A stretch of 64,000 bases of DNA. It comes from Clostridiaceae bacterium. GTDB lineage: Bacteria > Bacillota > Clostridia > Lachnospirales > Lachnospiraceae. Shown piece by piece: positions 8,693 to 18,050 of the stretch (position 1 is the stretch's first letter; each line of letters starts with the position of its first letter). Under the pieces are notes generated by a model that had not been told where the DNA came from, ran no database searches, and saw nothing but the letters and a program-made list of their open reading frames with translations. The stretch spans positions 1-64,000 of the forward strand of contig QXXC01000004.1 in the NCBI GenBank assembly GCA_009911305.1, in the 5' to 3' direction. Position numbers and translations under genes: made by a program.

Positions 8693-9787
8693 TTACCGCT
8701 GATCCTTCCAGAGAAATCCGGACAATTTTTTTATGGACTGGGACGAAACCCCTTTTTCCAGCAGTTCCTTCTCAATCTCATGTTCATACGTCGTACTGCA
8801 TATATAGATATCGCCGCAGGCCCTCAGCTTTTCCGCTGTAGGGTACAAAACCGTATGTCCCCTGTGGCTCATCCCGGCTTTTCTGATATTGCCGTCAAAA
8901 ATGTTCTTCACAGCCCTCTCGCCGTCTATCCTGTACAGCTCATCCAGCAATTGATCGCAGATCGAACCGCATCCGTAAAGCGCTGCGCCTGAACGCTTTA
9001 TTTCACCAGCGGCCTTTTTAAAATCAATCCGCTTCATTTCCTGATACACCCCCTGATTGGGATATTTCACCGGCTTTTCCGCGCCCGCTTTCTCAGCAAA
9101 GCATAGGAGCAGCATCTGATCCGCGTCTTTCACGGCCTTTAAGGATGCAAGATAGCTGTCCAGTTGTTCCGGCGTACGCAAAAGGCGCAGATCCTCTGAA
9201 AAGAACGTTACATAAGGCCCCTCGTTTTTTCTGCCCTGGCATATCAGGTATTCAAACTCAATGAGCTTTACTAAAAACCCGTTCGCACGGTAATAATCCT
9301 GGAAAAACGTAGGCGATATAGAATAAAACCCGTGATTGATCCACCCGTCTGAGGGCGAAAGATGCATAATCAGTCCCCCATCCTTCACCATACCGGACAT
9401 ATTTTCCATAGCCCTTGCTATATCAAATACATGTTCCAGCGTTCCGCCGTTAATCACATAGTCAAACGCGCCTTTCAGCGAATCCGGCAGCGGATCATTC
9501 AGATCAAATATGATATCCGCGCCTTCATATTCGGAGTAATCCACTGCGTGAACCTCCTCAAACCCCAGCATCTTAAAAAAATCGCAGGAATCAATCTCTT
9601 TTTGGCTGCTGATCTGATCCGCCAAAGCTCTGTCATATGGATATCCCATTTCCCGGATAATCGACAAAAAGGGATCCATTCCCAGGCTGATGTGCTGCTT
9701 TCCCATCATAGCCAGCGTCTTTCCCTCTATTCCCCTCTTTTCTGCTATCTGCAAAAACTGAACAATCTCCGATGCCAGTAAACCCAT
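8693..9787 (-). CDS. SAM methyltransferase-like protein with C-terminal Rossmann module
   Basis: A 364-residue protein. Residues 70-210 resemble a class I methyltransferase (VINGGTLEHVFDIARAMENM around motif IV/V and a DGGLIMHLSPSDG strand), although motif I is weak. Residues 270-350 form a Rossmann module (AALYGCGSICDQLLDEL) like the one in two other methyltransferases of this cluster. The ATG at 9787 follows AAGGAGAGG; the open frame upstream of it only overlaps the recombinase-like gene. It is the first biosynthetic gene of the cluster. No substrate can be assigned. Confidence 0.78.
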   Translation of the reverse strand: MGLLASEIVQFLQIAEKRGIEGKTLAMMGKQHISLGMDPFLSIIREMGYPYDRALADQISSQKEIDSCDFFKMLGFEEVHAVDYSEYEGADIIFDLNDPLPDSLKGAFDYVINGGTLEHVFDIARAMENMSGMVKDGGLIMHLSPSDGWINHGFYSISPTFFQDYYRANGFLVKLIEFEYLICQGRKNEGPYVTFFSEDLRLLRTPEQLDSYLASLKAVKDADQMLLLCFAEKAGAEKPVKYPNQGVYQEMKRIDFKKAAGEIKRSGAALYGCGSICDQLLDELYRIDGERAVKNIFDGNIRKAGMSHRGHTVLYPTAEKLRACGDIYICSTTYEHEIEKELLEKGVSSQSIKKLSGFLWKDQR

Positions 9788-9858
9788 TTTTTTCCTCTCC
9801 TTCAACGTTTTTCGGAACACGGTTCCCGTTTCAGACGACCCCGTCTCTGCCGCCGCCC

Positions 9859-10491
9859 TTACCCACATCCGTTCCCGAAACCGGATTCCCTGTGTTCCTC
9901 TATCTGCTTCACCCGGCGATAAAAAGTCCCCCGCGAAAAACCGCACAGCCTCGCCGCTTCCTCCACATTGATCTCTTTGGATGCCCATCTTCTGTATACA
10001 CGGGAAAAATCATCCGGCGTCGGCAGAGGGCTTCTCCCGAATCTGGTCCCTTCCCGCTTCGCCTTCTCGATTCCCTCCCGCTGTCTGCGCCTGCGCGCAG
10101 TTTTCTCCGCCTCTGACACATAGCCCAGCATATCGAGCACAATATCCGCAATCAGACTGCCGTACTGCAGCTTTCCCCGCCTGGTATCCACAAGGGGCAT
10201 CTCCAGAAGCGATATATCGATCCGTTTATCCTTTGTAAGCAGCTCCCACTGCTCCCGGATCGCCGGATAGCTGTCACCGAGCGCGTTTAAGCTCCGGATG
10301 TACAGGAGATCCCCTGGCTTTAAGAGCTTAAGAAGCTTCCTGTATCTTAAGCGGTCTTTCCCCTCCCCTGCTCCCGCGTCGTCTGCAAAAATATGATCCT
10401 CCTCAACCTGCATCTCCCGCATAACGGCAGCCTGCTCCCCGCTGTCCGCTTCGCCCGGAACAATCCGACAGTATGCATAAACCTCCCCCAT
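9859..10491 (-). CDS. Serine recombinase-like protein with lost active site
   Basis: About 210 residues, collinear with the intact recombinase encoded just upstream. The N-terminal catalytic domain and C-terminal helix-turn-helix (EEAARLCGFSRGTFYRR) are present, but active-site positions are gone: the nucleophile serine in RVSSRDQ is replaced (RIVPGEA), and the IDRLGRD helix that supplies two catalytic arginines reads LNALGDS. It should bind DNA but not recombine. The start is uncertain: the ATG at 10491 aligns with the paralogue's MGNVYAY, and in-frame ATGs also exist at 10506 and 10581. It probably acts as a regulator or partner subunit (inference). Confidence 0.8.
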   Translation of the reverse strand: MGEVYAYCRIVPGEADSGEQAAVMREMQVEEDHIFADDAGAGEGKDRLRYRKLLKLLKPGDLLYIRSLNALGDSYPAIREQWELLTKDKRIDISLLEMPLVDTRRGKLQYGSLIADIVLDMLGYVSEAEKTARRRRQREGIEKAKREGTRFGRSPLPTPDDFSRVYRRWASKEINVEEAARLCGFSRGTFYRRVKQIEEHRESGFGNGCG

Positions 10492-10586
10492 CCATCGCAC
10501 CCCCATCTCTTCTGCGCCAGATTCTGTATCACTGAAATGTGTTTCACAATACCAGATTTGTGAACCGATCGGTTTTGTCAAGTTAT

Positions 10587-10614
10587 GTATACCTTTTTAA
10601 ATTCCTTTTTGTTG
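10587..10614 (-). repeat. Direct repeat copy A upstream of the recombinase-like gene
   Basis: A 28-bp stretch beginning GTATACCTTTTT on the plus strand matches copy B at 10723-10750 at 25 of 28 positions, same orientation, 136 bp apart. A perfect 12-bp palindrome AACCGATCGGTT follows at 10563-10574. Its place just ahead of a recombinase-like gene suggests a recombinase or regulator site; function is inferred. Confidence 0.6.
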
Positions 10615-10631
10615 TCTAAAACATGTCTATT

Positions 10632-10922
10632 TTATACTATTGTCGGCCGGAAATCAAGAATAATAAGCATATTTTTTGTTGATTCTGACGGAATTCCAAA
10701 GAAAGATCCCTGAAAAAGAAAGGTATACCTTTTTGAATTCCTTTTTATTATTGAGCAGCGCTTTATGATGTATTGGTTCTTCAGAACCTTTCCGGCGCAC
10801 ATTTCCATAAGCCTCAAACAATTCTGCGGCGTTATCGCTTTAACCCAAAGCGCGTTGGAAAAATCATTCACGCCGTCTGCGCCCCATACCGGTTGTGTTC
10901 CATCTTTAGGCGGATCATAACT
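10632..10922 (-). other. Intergenic stretch between the two recombinase genes
   Basis: No convincing gene. A minus-strand frame is open over most of it without a good start (a GTG at 10871 would give 79 residues) and could be a gene remnant. It contains repeat copy B and a small hairpin GGTTCT-GA-AGAACC at 10778-10791. Composition is AT-rich in 10590-10760 compared with the cluster. Confidence 0.35.
10723..10750 (-). repeat. Direct repeat copy B with 14-bp palindrome
   Basis: Matches copy A (10587-10614). It extends into a perfect palindrome AAAGGTATACCTTT at 10719-10732, with TA at the centre as in many serine recombinase crossover sites. Copy A keeps only the GTATAC core of this palindrome. 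Confidence 0.6.
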
Positions 10923-10926
10923 GCTG

Positions 10927-11541
<615 letters not shown>

Positions 11542-11632
11542 CTAAGTAAAATTTCATTCTGCGGTTCGCTTTTCCGGCTTCCCGCAACGGTTTCCCGATT
11601 CCGAACCGCCATGCCATCCTTTATCATAAAAC

Positions 11633-11661
11633 ATACTATCTTTTTCTCCAATATCCGACAA
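11633..11661 (-). promoter_or_regulatory. Candidate sigma-A promoter for the serine recombinase
   Basis: On the minus strand, TTGTCG (11661-11656) and TAGTAT (11638-11633) are separated by 17 bp, about 105 bp upstream of the recombinase start, in an AT-rich region. Confidence 0.55.
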
Positions 11662-11837
11662 ATTCGCGATAAATCATTCTTTTTATATTTTTTCTTGTAT
11701 TACGTGCATTAACACAGCGGATACGAACAATTTTTTTATGTTTAATGAGGTAAAATGGATCGAAATTACAAAAGATATGAGTATATTGACATGTATCTGC
11801 GCCAGAAAGCGCAAGTTTGATTGGCCTCTGCACCGAT

Positions 11838-11874
11838 CAAAAAACCGCAGATGAAATCCACTTCACCTGCGGTT
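11838..11874 (-). terminator. Hairpin with T-run, minus strand
   Basis: A 13-bp near-perfect stem (11843-11855 with 11862-11874) followed on the minus strand by a run of six T. It lies in the 630-bp gap between the recombinase and tpiA (11530-12159), which otherwise holds no convincing gene. It could end a short minus-strand transcript; a 24-codon frame starting MYRVERTVQEALKW near 11974 precedes it, but that is weak. Confidence 0.5.
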
Positions 11875-12076
11875 CTGTTATTTCCTTTATGGTCTGACAC
11901 AGCCTTCCCGCCATTCAGACCATTTGAGCGCTTCCTGCACCGTCCTTTCCACACGGTACATTGGCAGCCTTACGTTCCTCTAATAATTTTTCCTTTATTA
12001 TCCCCATCCTTCTTCTCTATTCTACCATAATCCCTTCAGAAGTACCATCTTATGTTTCATCACGATAATACAGAAA

Positions 12077-12119
12077 AACAGGGATATCAAAGAATTGGAT
12101 TCCCCTTGATATCCCTGTT
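12077..12119 (-). terminator. Terminator of the gap-pgk-tpiA genes
   Basis: A perfect 14-bp stem (12077-12090 with 12106-12119) with T-rich flanks on both sides, 40 bp beyond the tpiA stop codon. Confidence 0.75.
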
Positions 12120-12159
12120 TTACTGCAATTTTTAACTGTCCGCCTTTAAAAAAATCTTA

Positions 12160-12909
12160 TTATTTATAATTCACGATCTTCCCAAAATCCTCCTTCAGGG
12201 AAGCGCCGCCTACCAGGCCGCCGTCGATATCCGGCTGGGCGAACAGCTCGGGCGCGGAAGCGCCGGATACGGATCCGCCGTACTGGATGCGGATGGCCTC
12301 CGCCGTCGCGGCGTCATAGATCTCGCCGATGCAGACGCGGATTGCGCCGCATACCTCCTCGGCCTGCTCCGTGGTTGCCACCTTGCCGGTGCCGATGGCC
12401 CAGATCGGCTCATAGGCGATCACAGCCGTCTTTGCCTGATCTGCCGTCACGTTTAAGAAAGCGATCTTGATCTGCTGGCGGATCCAGTCCAGGGTGATCC
12501 CCTGCTCTCTCTGCGTGAGGGACTCACCGCAGCAGACGATCGGCGTCAGGCCGTGCTCAAAGGCCTTTAAAACCTTTTTATTGACCGTCTCGTCCGTCTC
12601 TGCAAAATACTCTCTTCTCTCCGAGTGGCCGATGATCACGTATTTCACGCCTGCGTCCACCAGCATGTTCGGGGAAATTTCGCCTGTAAACGCGCCCTTT
12701 TCCTCGAAATACATATTCTCAGCGCCCACGGCAATATTCGTTCCCCTGCAGGCTTCCACAACGGGAATGATATCAATGGCCGGCACGCAGAATACGACGT
12801 CCGACTCCTCTGTCACAACCAGCGGTTTTAATGTATTCACCAGCTTCACTGCCTCGGAAGGCGTCATATTCATCTTCCAGTTGCCGGCGATAATCTTTCT
12901 CCTTGCCAT
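12160..12909 (-). CDS. tpiA: Triosephosphate isomerase
   Basis: A 249-residue TIM barrel that interconverts dihydroxyacetone phosphate and glyceraldehyde 3-phosphate. All catalytic residues are present: Asn10 and Lys12 (GNWKMN), His95 (IIGHSERR) and Glu167 ([11 protein letters not shown]). Length is standard. It is the last gene of the gap-pgk-tpiA series, 58 bp after pgk, and is followed by a strong hairpin terminator. Confidence 0.98.
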   Translation of the reverse strand: MARRKIIAGNWKMNMTPSEAVKLVNTLKPLVVTEESDVVFCVPAIDIIPVVEACRGTNIAVGAENMYFEEKGAFTGEISPNMLVDAGVKYVIIGHSERREYFAETDETVNKKVLKAFEHGLTPIVCCGESLTQREQGITLDWIRQQIKIAFLNVTADQAKTAVIAYEPIWAIGTGKVATTEQAEEVCGAIRVCIGEIYDAATAEAIRIQYGGSVSGASAPELFAQPDIDGGLVGGASLKEDFGKIVNYK

Positions 12910-12967
12910 CTTCTTTCTCCTCTTTCTGATGATTGAACAATCCGTTCTATGTTTATTTCCGTAATCC

Positions 12968-14173
12968 TTATTTGTCGTTCGCAGCCGCCACGCCCGGAAG
13001 CTCCTTGCCCTCTAAGAATTCCAGGGAAGCGCCGCCGCCTGTGGAGATGTGGGTCATCTTATCGCCGAAGCCGAGCTGGTTGACTGCCGCCGCGGAATCG
13101 CCGCCGCCGATGATGGTCGTGGCTTCTGTCTCTGCCAGGGACTCCGCCACCGCGATGGTTCCCTTTGCCAGGGTCGGGTTCTCAAATACGCCCATGGGGC
13201 CGTTCCATACCACTGTCTTCGCAGATTTCACCGCGTCTGCGTAGAGCTTCGCCGTCTCGGTTCCGATGTCAAGCCCTTCCATATCAGCCGGGATCGCGTC
13301 AGAGGAAACGACCGACACCTCAATGGGGCCGTCGATGGGGCTCGGGAAGGAAGCAGCAATGGTAGTGTCAATGGGAAGAAGCAGCTTTTTGCCGAGCTTT
13401 TCCGCCTTTTCCATCATCTCTCTGCAGTAGTCGAGCTTCGTGTCGTCAACCAGGGATTTTCCGATCTCCCTGCCCTGCGCCTTTAAGAAGGTAAACGCCA
13501 TGCCGCCGCCGATGATCAGCGTGTCGCATTTCTCCAGAAGATTGGAGATCACATTCAGCTTATCCGCTACCTTTGCGCCGCCTAAGATGGCCACAAACGG
13601 ACGAACCGGATTGTTGACCGCATTTCCGAGGAAATCGATCTCTTTCTGCATCAGATAGCCCACAACCGCGGTGTCCACATACTGGGTTACGCCCACGTTC
13701 GAGCAGTGCGCCCGGTGCGCGGTTCCGAAGGCGTCGTTTACATAGACCTCGCAGAGGGATGCCAGATCCTTGCTGAATGCCTCGCCGTTCTTCGTCTCCT
13801 CGGCTCTGTAGCGCGTATTTTCAAGCAAAATAACCTCGCCGTCCTTCATCGCCCCGGCGGCCGCCTTTGCGTTCGGCCCAACCACCTCGGGATCCGCCGC
13901 AAATTTTACCTCCTGGCCCAGAAGCTCTGTCAGGCGCGCCGCTACCGGCGCGAGGGACAGCTCCGGCTTCGGCTCTCCCTTGGGCTTGCCCAGATGCGAG
14001 CACAGGATCACCCTGCCTCCGTCCGCGATCAGCTTTTTAATCGTCGGCAGCGCCGCTACCAGGCGGTTCTCATCCGTGATCCTGCCTTCCTTTAACGGCA
14101 CGTTGAAGTCACAGCGCACCAGAACTTTTTTGCCCTTTACATTGATATCGTCAACTGACTTTTTATTCAGCAT
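12968..14173 (-). CDS. pgk: Phosphoglycerate kinase
   Basis: A 401-residue kinase that forms ATP from 1,3-bisphosphoglycerate. It has RCDFNVPL near the N-terminus, [21 protein letters not shown], and the C-terminal GGGDSAAAV nucleotide loop with [14 protein letters not shown]. The frame is open 43 codons upstream, but the ATG at 14173 follows AAAGGAG and begins the conserved MLNKKSVDD. The 181 bp between gap and pgk hold no gene; a GC-rich imperfect hairpin near 14250-14280 may tune message stability. Confidence 0.98.
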   Translation of the reverse strand: MLNKKSVDDINVKGKKVLVRCDFNVPLKEGRITDENRLVAALPTIKKLIADGGRVILCSHLGKPKGEPKPELSLAPVAARLTELLGQEVKFAADPEVVGPNAKAAAGAMKDGEVILLENTRYRAEETKNGEAFSKDLASLCEVYVNDAFGTAHRAHCSNVGVTQYVDTAVVGYLMQKEIDFLGNAVNNPVRPFVAILGGAKVADKLNVISNLLEKCDTLIIGGGMAFTFLKAQGREIGKSLVDDTKLDYCREMMEKAEKLGKKLLLPIDTTIAASFPSPIDGPIEVSVVSSDAIPADMEGLDIGTETAKLYADAVKSAKTVVWNGPMGVFENPTLAKGTIAVAESLAETEATTIIGGGDSAAAVNQLGFGDKMTHISTGGGASLEFLEGKELPGVAAANDK

Positions 14174-14354
14174 GGGAATCGCTCCTTTCGTCTGTCGCTG
14201 TGCGGCCCTTGCGCGGACCCGGCACAGCAAGCTCTCATTTCCATGAAAATGAGCCCGGCCCTTCGGACCGGACCCATCTTGAATCCTCAGAATCAGTCCC
14301 AAAATAACGGCTGCGCGCTCTGCGCATGTTATCCCGCGGCTGTCCCTGTCTTTC

Positions 14355-15368
14355 TTATGCTAACTCCGCAAAGTATTTGATTGTGCGAACCATCTGGCTT
14401 GTGTAGGAATTCTCGTTGTCATACCAGGAAACAACCTGTACCTGGAATAAATCGTCGCCAATCGGGGAAACCATGGTCTGTGTCGCATCGAATAAGGAAC
14501 CGTAACGGATGCCTACGATATCGGAGGAAACGATCTCGTCCTCATTGTAGCCAAAGGACTCGGTAGCGGCTGCCTTCATGGCTGCGTTGATAGCTTCCTT
14601 GGTCACGTCCGCCTTCTTCACAACTGCGGTTAAGATCGTGGTGGAACCGGTCGGAACCGGAACACGCTGCGCGGCGCCGATGAGCTTGCCGTTTAATTCC
14701 GGGATAACCAGGCCGATCGCCTTGGCGGCGCCGGTGGAGTTCGGAACGATGTTCACAGCGCCGGCTCTCGCTCTTCTCAGATCGCCTTTTCTGTGCGGGC
14801 CGTCCAGGATCATCTGATCGCCTGTGTAAGCGTGGATGGTAGCCATGATACCGGACTGGATCGGAGCATAATCGTTGAGCGCTTTCGCCATCGGAGCAAG
14901 GCAGTTCGTCGTGCAGGATGCAGCGGAAATGATCTTGTCATCCGGTGTCAGCGTATTGTGGTTTACATTGAATACGATTGTCGGAAGGTCGTTCCCGGCC
15001 GGAGCGGAAATAACCACCTTCTTGGCGCCGGCGTCGATGTGCGCCTGTGCCTTGGCCTTGGATGTGTAGAATCCGGTGCACTCTAATACAACGTCCACGC
15101 CGATCTCTCCCCACGGAAGCTCAGCGGCGTTCGCCTTTGCATAGATCGTGATCTTCTTGCCGTCAACCACGATGTTGTCCTCGCCGGCCTCTACCGTATG
15201 ACCCTCGTATCTGCCCTGAGCGGAATCATACTTTAAAAGGTGCGCCAGCATAGCCGGGTTCGTCAAGTCGTTGATAGCCACTACCTCGTAGCCCTCAGCG
15301 CCAAACATCTGTCTGAATGCCAGACGGCCGATACGGCCAAAACCATTGATTGCAACTTTTACTGCCAT
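14355..15368 (-). CDS. gap: Glyceraldehyde-3-phosphate dehydrogenase
   Basis: A 337-residue type I NAD-dependent GAPDH. The N-terminal [11 protein letters not shown] binds NAD, Cys152 in SCTTNCLAP is the nucleophile, and the C-terminal [14 protein letters not shown] is conserved. AGGAGG lies 9 bp before the ATG. It starts the glycolytic series gap-pgk-tpiA and has a good promoter 60 bp upstream, so high expression is expected. Confidence 0.98.
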   Translation of the reverse strand: MAVKVAINGFGRIGRLAFRQMFGAEGYEVVAINDLTNPAMLAHLLKYDSAQGRYEGHTVEAGEDNIVVDGKKITIYAKANAAELPWGEIGVDVVLECTGFYTSKAKAQAHIDAGAKKVVISAPAGNDLPTIVFNVNHNTLTPDDKIISAASCTTNCLAPMAKALNDYAPIQSGIMATIHAYTGDQMILDGPHRKGDLRRARAGAVNIVPNSTGAAKAIGLVIPELNGKLIGAAQRVPVPTGSTTILTAVVKKADVTKEAINAAMKAAATESFGYNEDEIVSSDIVGIRYGSLFDATQTMVSPIGDDLFQVQVVSWYDNENSYTSQMVRTIKYFAELA

Positions 15369-15430
15369 GACTTCATTCCTCCTAAGAATTTTTATTCATG
15401 ATTGTTAAATATTAATCAACCCTACATTGT

Positions 15431-15459
15431 ATTGTAACCAATTACTGTCAAAATAGCAA
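15431..15459 (-). promoter_or_regulatory. Sigma-A promoter of gap
   Basis: Minus strand TTGCTA (15459-15454) and TACAAT (15436-15431), 17-bp spacer, about 65 bp before the gap start. An overlapping TTGACA (15451-15446) is an alternative -35 with a poorer spacing. Confidence 0.65.
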
Positions 15460-15652
15460 GGGTTTTTTTGTATTTTTTTCCGTTCCTGACGTCTGTTTTT
15501 ATCCGTTTTCCCCCGCCCCGCAGACGGTGACATTCATCCTGGCCCGCATGGATCGCCGCCCCGTTTTTTCCTTGCGCATTCCCCTGTTTTTTTATATAAT
15601 TTTTCTGAATCCCCCTTACCCCTGTCCACGTATCATCCCCCGGAGGTGTATC

Positions 15653-17329
15653 ATGACCCAGGCCCGCGCCCAGACCGCGCTTGAGCGGACGCTGTACCAT
15701 TTCTTTCTGTTTTTATCCGCCTTTATGATCCTCCTATCCCTCGCGAGCACGCTGTATTTTGACATCAACCGCGAGCGCAGGGACATGGATCGCGTGATAA
15801 GCGGAACCGCCGCCTATATTGCCTCCATGCCTGAGGTCGCCGCCATGCTGGAAAACGGCTATCCGAGCCAGGAGGCCGCCGTGCATCTTGATTCCCTGAG
15901 CGTGACGATCCCGGATATCAGCGTGATCGTCATCTGCGACAGCCGCGGCCTGCGCTTTTACCACACGGACCGCCTGAAAACGGGGGAAACGTTCGTGGAC
16001 GGCGACGAGGCCGCCATACTGGCCGGCTCTGAGCCGTATATCACCACAGGCTACGGCACAAAGGGCTCCCAGCGCCGGGCCTTTCACGCGATACGGGGCG
16101 CGGACGGCCATATCATCGGCTTTGTCATGGCCTCTGTTTTCACCTCTGCGATTTCGGCCAGACGCCATGTCATCCTTCTGGTCCATGCCGCGATTTTCCT
16201 GTTCACGATTGCCGTCAGCATCTTTCTCGCCGGCGCATCCATGCGGCTTTTGCGCAAATCGCTCAAAGGCTTTGATCCCGAGGAGCTGATCCGGCTCTAC
16301 ACCCGGCAGGATGAGGTCATGAATTCCATTGATGAAGGCCTCATCGCCACGGATACGCAGGGCCGTATCCTGTTTTCCAACCAAAAGGCGGCGGAGCTTT
16401 TTTCACCGGAGGGCGCTTCCCTTTCCGGACGCCGGATCCGCGATCTGTATCCCGGCTCGCACTTTGACCATGTGGCGTCCGCCGGGGAGGCAATCCTGCG
16501 CCGATCCTGGTCTCTTGGCAGCCGCACGGTCCTGATCGATGAGATCCCCGTGCGCGATCAGGAAAGCCGCGCGATCCGCGGAACACTGGTCGTTATCGCG
16601 GACCGCACGGAGCTCATGAGGCTGTCCGATGATTTGTTCGGCGCGCGCAGCATGCTGGACACGCTGCGCGCCTTTAACCATGAATTTTTAAATAAGCTTC
16701 ATGTGATTCTCGGCTACCTCCAGACAGGGGAAATCAGCCGGGCCATAGATTTTATCTCCAACAGCACCCTGGTCACGAGCCGTTCGGTCCGCGAGACGGC
16801 GGATCGCATCCGCGAGACGCGGATCTGCGCCCTGGTCATCGGAAAAATGATGCACGCCGCCGAGCTCGGCATCCGCTTAAGCGTCGCCCCGGACAGCTCC
16901 TGCTTAGAACGCGATCTCATTCTCCCTGTAGACGCCTGCATTACCATCATCGGAAACCTCCTCGAAAACGCCATTGAAGAGCTGAGCGCGGACGAAGGCG
17001 GGACAGCGGCGGCGCAGACAGGTAAACAGCCAAAAGCCGATCGCCCCGGAAAAGAGATCGTCCTTGGCCTGTACAGCCGGCCGGGCTGCTTTATGATCAC
17101 CTGCGGGGACACGGGGCGCGGGATCGCCCCCGGGATCCTCTCGCATATTTATGAAAAAGGCGTCTCCTCCAAGGGGGAGAACCGGGGAACCGGCCTTTTT
17201 CTCATCCGCCGGCTCGTGACCCAGTATCACGGCGATATCTCGATTGACACAGAACCCGGCGAGGGCGCGTGCTTTACCCTCGCCTTTACCGGAAAGGAGA
17301 GCGCAGATGTACCAGGTAATTATCATTGA
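15653..17329 (+). CDS. CitA/DcuS-type sensor histidine kinase
   Basis: A 558-residue membrane kinase. TM1 is at about 16-36, an extracytoplasmic PAS-like sensor at 40-165 (FYHTDRLKTGETFVDGDE and a GTKGSQRRAFH segment recall CitA citrate/dicarboxylate sensors), TM2 at 172-194, a cytoplasmic PAS at 215-320, His343 in FNHEFLNKLH as phosphorylation site, and an HATPase (NLLENAIEEL, GRGIAPG, GTGLFLIRRL). GGAGG precedes the ATG at 15653. It overlaps the response regulator by 23 bp. A di- or tricarboxylate signal is inferred from family; no transporter lies nearby to confirm it. Confidence 0.92.
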   Translation: MTQARAQTALERTLYHFFLFLSAFMILLSLASTLYFDINRERRDMDRVISGTAAYIASMPEVAAMLENGYPSQEAAVHLDSLSVTIPDISVIVICDSRGLRFYHTDRLKTGETFVDGDEAAILAGSEPYITTGYGTKGSQRRAFHAIRGADGHIIGFVMASVFTSAISARRHVILLVHAAIFLFTIAVSIFLAGASMRLLRKSLKGFDPEELIRLYTRQDEVMNSIDEGLIATDTQGRILFSNQKAAELFSPEGASLSGRRIRDLYPGSHFDHVASAGEAILRRSWSLGSRTVLIDEIPVRDQESRAIRGTLVVIADRTELMRLSDDLFGARSMLDTLRAFNHEFLNKLHVILGYLQTGEISRAIDFISNSTLVTSRSVRETADRIRETRICALVIGKMMHAAELGIRLSVAPDSSCLERDLILPVDACITIIGNLLENAIEELSADEGGTAAAQTGKQPKADRPGKEIVLGLYSRPGCFMITCGDTGRGIAPGILSHIYEKGVSSKGENRGTGLFLIRRLVTQYHGDISIDTEPGEGACFTLAFTGKESADVPGNYH

Positions 17330-17993
17330 GGATGACCCCATGGTCGCTTCCATCAACCGCAAATATGTGGAAAGCCTGCCGGGCTTTGGCGTCGCCGCGG
17401 TCTTTAAAAGCGGCGGGGACGCGCTGGAATACTTAAAAGACAGCGCCGCAGATCTCATTATCCTTGACTATTACACCCCTCTTATGAATGGGGACGAATT
17501 CATTGACCAGCTCCACGCCATGGGCAAAACGCCGTCTGTGATTATGGTCACTTCCGCCTCTGACACGGATATCGTACAGAAGCTCCTGTCCAGGGGCGTG
17601 GTGGACTATCTGGTAAAGCCCTTTGAATTCGGGCGTTTTAAAGCCGCCTTAGAGCGCTTTTCCGCGCTTTTTGAAAAGCTTTCGCATACCCGTGAAACGA
17701 TGGGGCAGCAAGAGATCGATTCCCTTCTCTCCCTCCAGAATTCCCCCGCCGCTTCCCGTCTCCAGCTCGCCAAGGGGCTGAATGAGGCCACGCTCTCGCG
17801 GATCCGGGAATTCCTGATGGAAAACCCGGGAGCCGACTATTCCAGCGAACAGATCGCGGAGCAGGTGCATCTGTCAAGGATTACGATCCGAAGATATATG
17901 AATTACATGGTTGAGACCGGGGAGCTGAAAAGCAGCATCGATTACCAGACCGGCGGCAGGCCCTCCATACGGTATCAATGGGAGAAACACTGA
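17307..17993 (+). CDS. CitB/DcuR-type response regulator
   Basis: A 228-residue regulator. The receiver domain has EDD at 8-10, phospho-acceptor Asp54 (LIILDYYTP), Thr82 and Lys104 (YLVKPFEFG). The C-terminal part has a helix-turn-helix (EQIAEQVHLSRITIRRYMNYM), as in DcuR/CitB regulators of carboxylate metabolism. The ATG at 17307 follows AAAGGAG inside the end of the kinase gene. Target genes are not evident; the only neighbours are glycolytic and sporulation genes on the other strand. Confidence 0.93.
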   Translation: MYQVIIIEDDPMVASINRKYVESLPGFGVAAVFKSGGDALEYLKDSAADLIILDYYTPLMNGDEFIDQLHAMGKTPSVIMVTSASDTDIVQKLLSRGVVDYLVKPFEFGRFKAALERFSALFEKLSHTRETMGQQEIDSLLSLQNSPAASRLQLAKGLNEATLSRIREFLMENPGADYSSEQIAEQVHLSRITIRRYMNYMVETGELKSSIDYQTGGRPSIRYQWEKH

Positions 17994-18021
17994 CAGCCGC
18001 TCAGGATACCCTGAACGGCTG
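17994..18021. terminator. Hairpin between convergent genes
   Basis: Stem CAGCCG-C-TCAGG pairing with CCTGA-A-CGGCTG directly after the response regulator stop. There is no T-run, so termination may be weak or Rho-dependent. Confidence 0.4.
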
Positions 18022-18050
18022 CGCTCTCACAGCAGGCCTTCCGGCCCTCC

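Noticed and set aside
10632..10871. A 79-codon minus-strand frame starting with GTG
   Set aside because: It lacks a ribosome binding site and includes repeat copy B; could be a remnant but is not supported as a gene.
11766..11974. Short minus-strand frames between recombinase and tpiA
   Set aside because: Frames of 24-62 codons without good ribosome binding sites or recognisable motifs; only the downstream hairpin supports a transcript.
14250..14282. Terminator between gap and pgk
   Set aside because: The hairpin is imperfect and lacks a T-run; the genes are probably co-transcribed.
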